Below are positions 34,284 through 41,438 of a stretch of 64,000 bases of DNA, one piece after another. The number at the start of each line of letters is the position of its first letter. Within the stretch, counting starts at the first letter, position 1. The notes under the pieces are model-generated. The model did not search any database and was not told the origin of the DNA. It saw nothing but the letters and a program-made list of their open reading frames with translations. Source of the DNA: DASRVA01 sp050732935 (GTDB lineage: Bacteria > Gemmatimonadota > Gemmatimonadetes > JACCXV01 > JAHWKZ01). The stretch spans positions 15,269-79,268 of the forward strand of contig JBOHRW010000137.1 of the NCBI GenBank assembly GCA_050732935.1, written 5' to 3'. A program made the position numbers and the translations under genes.

Positions 34284-35565
34284 AGAAGTCGCGGCGGAGG
34301 CGTATGATGAACCTCGGCCCGTCATCGCTCTCGCCCCTGTCGGTCACCCGCTGGGCCACGAAGAGGCCGACATAAGAAAAGAGGTTGATGCCTGAGACGC
34401 CAGCCCCCACGTCGGCGTGCCATTCGCCATAGTCGTCCACGACCCCTAGATCGGCCAGGCCGACCAGGTGCCAGGAGAGGAAGAGGATGTCGATGGGTCG
34501 CCTGACGGGGAGCGGCAGGCGGGCCTCGGTCGAGACCTGGAGCGCCTCCTCGCCAACGAAGCGCGCCGCCGGAAAGCCGCGCAGCGATCCCGGTCCTCCG
34601 AGCGAGGCCTTTCTCTGCGGCGGGACGCCATCGTCGTCCAGCGGCCCCATCCACACGAGCCTCCAGTCCCACCACGCATCGTCGCCTAGCCGGTTGTAGC
34701 GGCGCAGATCGACCTGCGCCCGCGTGAAGTCGAGGTCGCCGCCGAGCGGCCCGCCCGCTACCTCGATCTCGGCATGGAGCCGCCATCCGGGGGACGGAAG
34801 AAGGGGGCTCTGGATGTCGCGCGTGTCGAGGCGGGCGGACAGGCTCAGGCTGTGCAGGTCGCCCTCCAGGACGGTCGGGTTGGCGCGGAAGTCCTCATCG
34901 CCGCCGAAGAGGACGAACGGGAAGCGGTTGGGCTCGCTGTGCTGGCTGGCGTCCGTGAAGGCGAGCCGGCCACCCAGCCGGCCGTCGACGGTCTCGCCCG
35001 TCACCTCCACCAGGTAGCCCTTCTCGCGCCACCAGTCGACGAGGTCGGAGCCGGTCAGGAAGGTCGACAGGTCGTTCTCGCGGGGGGTTATCCTCCATTC
35101 GTCGTAGGTGCTCGCGCGCTGGAAATGCTCGACGCGGAGACGGACCTCCCCCGGCAACGGGAGCCGCTGGGCGATCCAGGCGCTCCAGTATCCGCGTGAG
35201 TGGGTTGTCGCCCTGCCGTAGTGCCCGCCCAGCGCCGGGACGCGCGTCGGGTTGGTGGGCTCGAGATCGAGACCCCAGGCGGGGACGAGGCCGTCGATGC
35301 GGTTGTAGCGGGCGATCGTGACTCCGTAGAGGCCGTGGAGGTCGACGAGCCAGGGCGTAGGGTCTTCCTGGACCACCTCGGCCAGTGGAAGTCCCGGCAG
35401 GACGGGGGGCAGCGTGTCCGGCTCCGCCGGGGTCTCGACCGGGATCGGCACCGAAGGCCGCCGCTCAGGCTCCTGGGCGGACGCGTGGCCGTACGCCCCC
35501 GCCAGGAGGAGGCCGCCGATGAGGAGGTGACGGGCTGGAGCGGAAGGCCCGGCTAGGAAGCCCAA
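34282..35565 (-). CDS. Outer-membrane beta-barrel, surface antigen D15/BamA-like
   Basis: Exported protein of 427 residues with a signal peptide (LLIGGLLLAGAYGHASA, cleaved near ASA-Q), then a predicted 14-16-strand barrel. GGPGSLRGFPAARFVG is the D15-type motif that carries the RGF loop, and the C-terminal residue is Phe (LRRDF), as needed for barrel assembly. It lacks the five POTRA domains of BamA, so it is a short family member of unknown cargo. The frame is open far upstream with no start just before the signal. TTG 35565, inside the end of the upstream transferase gene, is the best candidate. Confidence 0.8.
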   Translation of the reverse strand: MGFLAGPSAPARHLLIGGLLLAGAYGHASAQEPERRPSVPIPVETPAEPDTLPPVLPGLPLAEVVQEDPTPWLVDLHGLYGVTIARYNRIDGLVPAWGLDLEPTNPTRVPALGGHYGRATTHSRGYWSAWIAQRLPLPGEVRLRVEHFQRASTYDEWRITPRENDLSTFLTGSDLVDWWREKGYLVEVTGETVDGRLGGRLAFTDASQHSEPNRFPFVLFGGDEDFRANPTVLEGDLHSLSLSARLDTRDIQSPLLPSPGWRLHAEIEVAGGPLGGDLDFTRAQVDLRRYNRLGDDAWWDWRLVWMGPLDDDGVPPQRKASLGGPGSLRGFPAARFVGEEALQVSTEARLPLPVRRPIDILFLSWHLVGLADLGVVDDYGEWHADVGAGVSGINLFSYVGLFVAQRVTDRGESDDGPRFIIRLRRDF

Positions 35566-36179
35566 CGGTAGAACCGCGTTCGCGCGGGTCCCTGGACGGC
35601 CATGGCGCCGGCGTACCCCGATCCGACCCGGAGATCGACGAGGGACCAGCGGGCCGCCTCGTCGGGACGTCCGGAAAGCGTCACCGCGATGGCGATCGGA
35701 TCGGGCTCGACCGAGACCGCGAACCGCGGCAGGGCGGACGGGAGCCCCCCCTCGAGCCCGTGCCCGGAGGCCTTCAGCCAGGCTTCCTTCCGGGTCCAGC
35801 AGGCGAAGAACCCGGCCGATCGGATGGGCGGGGGGAGGCTCCGCAGGGCGGCCACCTCGCTGGGAGCGAAGAAACGCTCGGCGAGGCGCTCGTACGGGAT
35901 CCCCCGGCGCATCCTCTCGACATCCACCCCGACCGGCCGGCCGCGGGTGACCGCCACCAGCGCGATGTCGCCCGAGTGGGCGAGGTTGAACTCGAGGCCC
36001 GGGTTGTCCGCGAGGCGAGGTTTGCCGGTCGGTCCCGCCGTCAGGTCGACCGCGGCCGGGTCGAGGTCCAGATAGAGGGCGAGAATGGCCCTCAGACCCG
36101 CACGGGCGGCGAGGAATCGGCGCCGATGGGTGGGGAAGCGGTAGCGCGCGGCCCGCCGCCGTTCGTCCTCCGAGAGCAT
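35553..36179 (-). CDS. 4'-phosphopantetheinyl transferase, Sfp type
   Basis: Transfers 4'-phosphopantetheine from CoA to carrier-protein serines. Signatures: FNLAHSGDIALVAV, GVDVERMR (Mg ligands) and FFACWTRKEAWLKASGHGL. The ATG at 36179 gives 208 residues. The open frame upstream, however, encodes DEVHVWRISLSSVDLERARG, which is the normal N-terminus of Sfp proteins, and contains no ATG, GTG or TTG back to its stop. An ATC at 36284 behind gagagg would fit, so the true start is probably non-standard or the sequence has an error. No polyketide or peptide synthase genes are adjacent. Confidence 0.85.
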   Translation of the reverse strand: MLSEDERRRAARYRFPTHRRRFLAARAGLRAILALYLDLDPAAVDLTAGPTGKPRLADNPGLEFNLAHSGDIALVAVTRGRPVGVDVERMRRGIPYERLAERFFAPSEVAALRSLPPPIRSAGFFACWTRKEAWLKASGHGLEGGLPSALPRFAVSVEPDPIAIAVTLSGRPDEAARWSLVDLRVGSGYAGAMAVQGPARTRFYRWAS

Positions 36180-36318
36180 CCCGCGGGCGCGCTCGAGGTC
36201 GACGGAGGAAAGGGAGATCCGCCAGACGTGAACTTCGTCCTTCCCGAGGCGGGGGGAGCCCCGCGGTCTCTCCCACTGAGCGATGGGATTCCTCTCGACT
36301 ACCCGTTATCGGTGGAAG

Positions 36319-36347
36319 TGGAACTCGCTCTCTCCGTACGATAGACT
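36319..36347 (+). promoter_or_regulatory. Candidate promoter of larB
   Basis: TGGAAC (36319-36324), 17-bp spacer, TAGACT (36342-36347). The -10 ends 11 bp before the larB GTG and no ribosome site is visible, so the transcript may be leaderless. Confidence 0.4.
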
Positions 36348-36358
36348 CCAACCTAATC

Positions 36359-37153
36359 GTGGACATCCTGCTGCGCACCACGCTGACCGCCGTGAAGAAT
36401 GGCGAGATGGACATCGAGGAGGCCTGCCGGCGACTGGCCGGCTGGCCCCACGAGAGGCTCCCCTTCGCCACCATAGACCACGGGCGGGAGGCGAGGACGG
36501 GGCTCCCCGAGGTCGTGTTCTGCGCCGGCAAGACCCCGCTCCAGGCGGCGGCCATCGCGGAGCGGATCTGGGAGCGCTCCGGCCGGCTACTGGCCACGCG
36601 TGCCGAGCCCGAGCACGCCGCGGCGATCCGGTCGGCCGTGCCGGGTGCCGTCCACAACCCCGTGGCGCGTACCGTCGCCGCGGGCCGACCGGAGCCGGCT
36701 TCCGGCGGAGTGGTGACAGTGATCACCGCGGGGACCAGCGATCTGCCGGTGGCCGAGGAGGCGATCGAGACGTTGATGCTCCTGGGTCGGTCGGCCGAGC
36801 GCATCGTGGACGTGGGGGTCGCCGGGGTCGGTCGGATCCTGGAGCGCGCCGAGCGAATCACCGCCGCCACCGCCCTCATCGTCGTGGCGGGGATGGACGG
36901 GGCTCTGGCATCGGTCGTGGGCGGCCTGGCGCGGGGACCGGTCATCGCCGTCCCGACCAGCGTCGGGTACGGCGCCTCGTTCGGCGGGCTGGCGGCACTC
37001 CTGACCATGCTGAACAGCTGCGCGGCAGGGGTGACGGTGGTCAACATCGACAACGGGTACGGAGCCGGCGTGGCGGCCGCGCGCGCTAGCGACGCCGCCC
37101 GCTTCGCCGGACGGGAGCCCGTCCGGCGGTCGACGGGGAGCGGGGACGCATGA
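36359..37153 (+). CDS. larB: LarB, pyridinium-3,5-biscarboxylic acid mononucleotide synthase
   Basis: First enzyme of nickel-pincer nucleotide synthesis. It carboxylates and hydrolyses nicotinic acid adenine dinucleotide to the biscarboxylate mononucleotide used by LarE and LarC. The 264 residues show VITAGTSDLPVAEEA, VGVAGVGRIL, VVAGMDGALASVVGGLA and PTSVGYGASFGGLAALLTML, all characteristic of the AIR-carboxylase-like LarB core. GTG 36359 starts DILLRTTLTAVKNG. larC lies 11 kb downstream, and larE and larA are not in the window. Confidence 0.93.
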   Translation: MDILLRTTLTAVKNGEMDIEEACRRLAGWPHERLPFATIDHGREARTGLPEVVFCAGKTPLQAAAIAERIWERSGRLLATRAEPEHAAAIRSAVPGAVHNPVARTVAAGRPEPASGGVVTVITAGTSDLPVAEEAIETLMLLGRSAERIVDVGVAGVGRILERAERITAATALIVVAGMDGALASVVGGLARGPVIAVPTSVGYGASFGGLAALLTMLNSCAAGVTVVNIDNGYGAGVAAARASDAARFAGREPVRRSTGSGDA

Positions 37154-37542
37154 GGGAGGAAGCCGCGAGCGACAGCCTGCCCGCCCGGGGAGCTTCGCGC
37201 GGAGTCCTCCGCGAGCTCGCCTTGTTCCTGCCCCATTTCCTGGTGCTCCTCAAGCGCCTGCTCGGCGATCCACGCGTCCCGCGGCGCAGCAAGCTAATCC
37301 TCGGCGGGACGCTGCTGTACCTGGTGTCGCCGATCGACGTGGTCCCCGACTTCGTTCCCGGTCTCGGGCAGGTCGACGATCTCGTGGTCGTGCTGCTCGC
37401 CCTCCACAACCTGCTCAATCACGTCGACGAGAAAGTCGTGCTGGAGCACTGGGAGGGGAACGAGGACGTGATTCGCATGATCCGGCGGGGCCTGGCGGCG
37501 GTTTCGCGTATTCTCCCCGGTGACCTGAAGGGGCGCGCATGA
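37150..37542 (+). CDS. DUF1232 (YkvA-like) membrane protein
   Basis: 130 residues with two hydrophobic segments and the DUF1232 core DPRVPRRSKLILGGTLLYLVSPIDVVPDFVPG split around a central helix, then LGQVDDLVVVLLAL. The conserved SPIDVVPD motif makes the family assignment firm, but its function is unknown. The ATG overlaps the larB stop (ATGA), an association that may only reflect compact packing. Confidence 0.88.
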   Translation: MREEAASDSLPARGASRGVLRELALFLPHFLVLLKRLLGDPRVPRRSKLILGGTLLYLVSPIDVVPDFVPGLGQVDDLVVVLLALHNLLNHVDEKVVLEHWEGNEDVIRMIRRGLAAVSRILPGDLKGRA

Positions 37543-37618
37543 CCGAGCCTGGCGGGCGCCGCTTCCGTTGCTGCCCGCCCTCACCCAAGCTAACTTCCCA
37601 AAGTTCAGGGAGATATCG

Positions 37619-38512
37619 ATGATCCGCAGCATGACGGGTTTCGGCCGTGGCGAGACCGAGACCGGCGGGTACCGGTTTCTCGCCGAGATCAAGTCGGTCA
37701 ATCACCGGTTCCTCAACACCAACATTCGGCTTCCCCGCGAGTTCTCGCATCTGGAGAGCTTCGTCGCCGGCCGCTGCGCCGCGAGCTGCGCGCGCGGTCA
37801 TCTTGCCGTGACCGTCGAGATGGAGCCGGTGGAACGGTCGGAACACGAGGCGCCGCGCCTCAACCGGGATGTGCTCGATCGGCTTCTGGAGATCGCCGGC
37901 GGGCTGGAAGGGTTGCCCGGGGTCCGGAGCGGGATCTCGATCGAATCGCTTCTGGATGTGCCGGGGATCCTCCTTTGGGAGCCGGAGATCTCCCTCGACG
38001 AGGCGATGTTCCGCGATGGCGCGGAGCGTGCCTTGGACGCCGCGATCGAGGGTGTCCTGGAGAGCCGCCGTGTGGAGGGGGCCGCGCTCGAACGGGATTT
38101 CCGCGAGCGGCTCGATACGATCCGCGACCTGCGCGAGCGGGTGACGACCCTGGCCCCGCAACGCGAGGAGCGCGAGCGCGAGCGGCTCCAGTCGAAGGTC
38201 AGGTCGCTCCTCGACGGGAGCGACCCCGAAGTCCTGGATCAACGGGTCGCCCAGGAGATCGTGCTGCTGGCCGACCGGCTCGACCTGTCCGAGGAGCTGA
38301 CCCGGATGGCTGCCCACCTGGATCATTTCGAGGCGCAGCTGGGTGGGGACGGCGAGGCCGTTGGCCGGAAGCTGACGTTTCTTCTTCAGGAGATCGGTCG
38401 CGAGGTGAACACGATCGCCGCGAAGGCCAACGACGCCGAGATGCAGCAGTTGGCGATCGAGGCGAAGGCCGAGCTGGAAAAAATGCGGGAGCAGGCGGAG
38501 AACGTGGAATGA
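37619..38512 (+). CDS. YicC-family endoribonuclease
   Basis: Conserved bacterial protein recently recognised as an RNase linked to RNA turnover. It opens with MIRSMTGFGRGE and has IKSVNHRFLNTNIRLP, a long central coiled coil, and the C-terminal LTFLLQEIGREVNTIAAKAND. The 297 residues are full length. ATG 37619 is preceded by an agggag site; the frame extends upstream to 37568 but without homology. Its neighbour gmk overlaps by ATGA, the usual yicC-gmk-rpoZ-coaBC order. Confidence 0.94.
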   Translation: MIRSMTGFGRGETETGGYRFLAEIKSVNHRFLNTNIRLPREFSHLESFVAGRCAASCARGHLAVTVEMEPVERSEHEAPRLNRDVLDRLLEIAGGLEGLPGVRSGISIESLLDVPGILLWEPEISLDEAMFRDGAERALDAAIEGVLESRRVEGAALERDFRERLDTIRDLRERVTTLAPQREERERERLQSKVRSLLDGSDPEVLDQRVAQEIVLLADRLDLSEELTRMAAHLDHFEAQLGGDGEAVGRKLTFLLQEIGREVNTIAAKANDAEMQQLAIEAKAELEKMREQAENVE

Positions 38513-39180
38513 CAGGTCGCGACAGACCCGTCGAGCTGAGGTCGCATCCGTTTCCGATCGTACTTTCGGCCCCGAGCGGGGCCGGCAAGACGTCGGTGGC
38601 GAACGAGATCTTCAAGCGCTTTCCTTACATCCGGTTCGCCGTCTCGCTGACGACCAGGGAGCGCCGCCAGGAGGAGGTCGACGATTCTGATTATCGGTTC
38701 GTGGATGAGGAAGAGTTCCGGCGGGCGCAGGACGCCGACGAGCTCGTCGAGTGGGCGGTGGTCCACGGTCATCTGTACGGGACTCCGAGGGCGGACATCG
38801 AGGAAGCCCTCGCGGCGGGCCATCACATCCTGATGGATGTCGACGTCCAGGGCGGTGCCAGCCTTCTCGACCTCTATTCCGACGCGATCTCCATCTTTCT
38901 GCTTCCACCTTCCCATGGGGCGATGGAAGCCCGCTTGCGGGGCCGCGGAACGGAGACGGCGACGGCGATCGCGGAGCGTCTGTACGACGCGCTCGGCGAG
39001 ATCGATGCGGTGTTCCACTACGATTACGTTATCGTGAATCGCGAGCTCGAGGAGACGGTCGAGACCTTCGCACATATCATCCATGCCGAGGAGCACCGAC
39101 GCTCCCGGCTCGAGAACCTCGATCGATGGGTCGAGATGCATTTCCCGCGCGCCATCGGCGCGAGACGGGAAACAAAATGA
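38509..39180 (+). CDS. gmk: Guanylate kinase
   Basis: Phosphorylates GMP to GDP in the cytosol. The P-loop APSGAGKTSVANEIF is at about residues 21-35, followed by SLTTRERRQEEVDDSDYRFV (GMP-binding region) and VDVQGGASLL. The 223 residues are of normal size. ATG 38509 overlaps the yicC stop by 4 bp. rpoZ follows after 19 bp. Confidence 0.97.
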   Translation: MTGRDRPVELRSHPFPIVLSAPSGAGKTSVANEIFKRFPYIRFAVSLTTRERRQEEVDDSDYRFVDEEEFRRAQDADELVEWAVVHGHLYGTPRADIEEALAAGHHILMDVDVQGGASLLDLYSDAISIFLLPPSHGAMEARLRGRGTETATAIAERLYDALGEIDAVFHYDYVIVNRELEETVETFAHIIHAEEHRRSRLENLDRWVEMHFPRAIGARRETK

Positions 39181-39199
39181 GAAAGGAGGCAATTCCGCG

Positions 39200-39418
39200 A
39201 TGAAGGTGTTCACACCAGGACAGGCCGCCGCGGCGACGCCCGAGCGCAACAAGTACGAGGCGCTCGTCGTGACCGCGGCCTATGCGCGGAAGCTGAACGA
39301 GCTTCCCAAAGAAGGCGGCAAGGAGTGGAAGAAGAAGTACACGACGCGGGCCCTCGAGGATCTCGTCTCGGGCGAGATCGAGTACGAGATCGTCGACAAG
39401 CGGGTCGGCGGGTCGTGA
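39200..39418 (+). CDS. rpoZ: RNA polymerase omega subunit
   Basis: Small subunit stabilising beta-prime in RNA polymerase. The 72 residues include NKYEALVVTAAYARKLNEL and TTRALEDLVSGEIEYEIVD, equivalent to the conserved omega core. ATG 39200 is chosen over in-frame upstream codons because of the gaaaggagg site at 39180-39188 and because upstream residues are shadow of gmk. The position between gmk and coaBC supports the call. Its TGA overlaps the coaBC GTG. Confidence 0.9.
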   Translation: MKVFTPGQAAAATPERNKYEALVVTAAYARKLNELPKEGGKEWKKKYTTRALEDLVSGEIEYEIVDKRVGGS

Positions 39419-40665
39419 GCGACAGCTTCGCCGGGCGGGTCGTGACGCTCGGCGTGACCTCGGGGATCGCGTGCTACAAGGCGGTCGATCTGATGCGCGA
39501 CCTCCAGCGAGCCGGCGCGCGGATCCGGGTGGTGCTGACCGCGGCTGCGGCCGAACTCGTCCGACCGGCGCTGTTCGAGGCCTTGTCGGGCGAGCGGGTC
39601 GGCACGGAGCTCTGGCAGGGATGGCCGGAGGGAGAGGAAGCGGGGGAGTACGCCCGTTTCCCACACCTGGACTTCGCTCGCGTGGACGCGATCGTGGTGG
39701 CCCCCGCCACGGCGGACATCCTCGCCAAGGCCGCGTCCGGGCTCGCCGACGACCTGCTGAGCACCACGCTGCTGGCGGTGGATCCGCGTCACACTCCCGT
39801 CGTCCTCGTTCCCTCCATGAACGCCACCATGTACGGCCACCCTGCCGTGGTGGCGAATCGCGGTGTCCTGCGGGAGCGGGGCTACTGGCTGGTAACGCCC
39901 GACGAGGGACCCCTGGCGTGCGGCGAGTTCGGCGTCGGGCGGTGGCCGGGCAACCGCCCCGTCCTCGACGCCCTGGATCGGCTGCTGAACGGAAGCGGAA
40001 GGCTCGCCGGGCGCCGGATCGTGGTGACGGCGGGACGGACCGAGTCCGATCTGGACCCCGCCCGCATCCTCACCAACCGGTCCACGGGAAGGATGGGGTT
40101 CGCGGTCGCGCGCGCCGCCTGGCGGCACGGGGCCGACGTCACCCTGATCCACGGCCCGACGGAGCTGGAGGCTCTCCCGTTCGTCCACGCGGTGGCGGTC
40201 CGCACCACGGAGGAGATGATGGACGCCGTCATGGAGGCTCTTCCCGCTGCGGCGCAGCTCTGGATGACCGCCGCGGTGAGCGACTGGCGACCGACGGTGC
40301 CGAGAGAGGCCAAGCTCAAGAAGTCGGAGTGGGATGGCATCCTCGAGCTCGAGCCGACCGTCGACATCCTGGCACGTGCCGTCGTCGAGCGCGATCCCGG
40401 CACGGTGGTCATCGGGTTCGCGGTCGAGACCGATGACGTCGAGCGCCGGGCAGAGGAGAAACGGATCGCTAAGGGATGCGATTTCATCGTCGTGAACAAT
40501 CCTCTCGAGGAAGGCGCGGGATTCGCCCACGAGACCAACGCGGTGACCCTGCTCGGTCCCGAGAGGCTCAGGATTCGCTTCGATCGGATGTCGAAGGACG
40601 TGCTCGCGGATCGGCTGCTGGGCGAGGTGCTGGACCGGGTGAGTACGGCCGCCGCGGCGAAGTGA
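39415..40665 (+). CDS. coaBC: Phosphopantothenoylcysteine decarboxylase/synthetase CoaBC
   Basis: Bifunctional coenzyme A enzyme: the N-terminal FMN-dependent CoaC decarboxylase (about 1-185, with GVTSGIACYKAVDLMR, APATADILAKAA, PSMNATMY) is fused to the CTP-using CoaB synthetase (about 195-416, with VVTAGRTESDLDPARILTNR, AAVSDWRP, KGCDFIVVNNP). The 416 residues are full length. GTG 39415 is embedded in the rpoZ stop. The uracil-DNA glycosylase gene overlaps by GTGA. Confidence 0.96.
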   Translation: MSDSFAGRVVTLGVTSGIACYKAVDLMRDLQRAGARIRVVLTAAAAELVRPALFEALSGERVGTELWQGWPEGEEAGEYARFPHLDFARVDAIVVAPATADILAKAASGLADDLLSTTLLAVDPRHTPVVLVPSMNATMYGHPAVVANRGVLRERGYWLVTPDEGPLACGEFGVGRWPGNRPVLDALDRLLNGSGRLAGRRIVVTAGRTESDLDPARILTNRSTGRMGFAVARAAWRHGADVTLIHGPTELEALPFVHAVAVRTTEEMMDAVMEALPAAAQLWMTAAVSDWRPTVPREAKLKKSEWDGILELEPTVDILARAVVERDPGTVVIGFAVETDDVERRAEEKRIAKGCDFIVVNNPLEEGAGFAHETNAVTLLGPERLRIRFDRMSKDVLADRLLGEVLDRVSTAAAAK

Positions 40666-41438
40666 CGGCGGGCGGCCACGAGGAGGCACGCCGTCGACTC
40701 GTCCGCGCCCGTCTGCTGGGCGAGCGGTTCGTCTACCGGCTTCCGAGGAACGCTCCCGGGGCCGTGGCTTCACGGCCGGACTCCGGCGAGGAGCCGTCGA
40801 CCGTCGAAAGGCTGACGACCGACCCCTCCCCGAGCGAGGCGTTCGACGCCGAGGCGTGGAAGGCCCTGCGGCAGGAGGTCATGACCTGCACCCGCTGCGA
40901 GCTCCACCGCACGCGGACGCAGGGCGTGTTCGGGAGCGGCACCCCGCTCTCCCGCTTCATGGTCGTGGGAGAAGCGCCCGGGTTCCACGAGGATCAGCAG
41001 GGTGAGGCGTTCGTCGGAGCGGCCGGCAAGCTCCTCACCAGGATCCTGGCCGCCATCGGGTTCTCGCGAGACGAGGTTTTCATCACCAACATCTTGAAGA
41101 GCCGTCCGCCCGGAAACGCCGATCCGGCCCCGCACCAGGTCTCCGCCTGCATCCCCTACCTGGAGCGGCAGATCGAGCTGATCGGACCGGCCGTGATTCT
41201 CACCCTCGGAAGGCACGCGGCGCGCACCTTGCTTGGTGTCGACGGCTCGATGGCGTCCCTTCGCGGCCGGGTCTTCGAGTACCGGGGCGTGCCGGTCGTG
41301 GCCACCTACCACCCGGCGGCCCTCCTGCGCAACCCCAAGCTGAAGCGGCCCACCTGGGAGGACGTCCAGCTGGCGCGGCGGGTCCACGACGAAGGGACCG
41401 CGGTCATGGGGGGGCAGGGGAGTGCGACCGATGGATGA
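40662..41438 (+). CDS. Uracil-DNA glycosylase, family 4 (iron-sulfur)
   Basis: Removes uracil from DNA in base-excision repair. Iron-sulfur ligands appear as CTRCELHRTRTQ. Family-4 motifs follow: VVGEAPGFHEDQQGEAFVGAAGKLL (read in two parts), ITNILKSRPPGN and YHPAALLRNPKLK. The first 75 residues are a charged extension before the catalytic domain. GTG 40662 overlaps the coaBC stop. The 3' end overlaps dnaB by 8 bp. Confidence 0.94.
   Translation: MTAGGHEEARRRLVRARLLGERFVYRLPRNAPGAVASRPDSGEEPSTVERLTTDPSPSEAFDAEAWKALRQEVMTCTRCELHRTRTQGVFGSGTPLSRFMVVGEAPGFHEDQQGEAFVGAAGKLLTRILAAIGFSRDEVFITNILKSRPPGNADPAPHQVSACIPYLERQIELIGPAVILTLGRHAARTLLGVDGSMASLRGRVFEYRGVPVVATYHPAALLRNPKLKRPTWEDVQLARRVHDEGTAVMGGQGSATDG

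Noticed and set aside
34282..37236. A 984-codon minus-strand open frame covering 34.3-37.2 kb
   Set aside because: Only its C-terminal 427 codons are a real gene (the outer-membrane barrel). The rest is antisense to larB or a shadow of the phosphopantetheinyl transferase gene, with Arg/Pro/Ser-rich text typical of GC-rich shadow frames.
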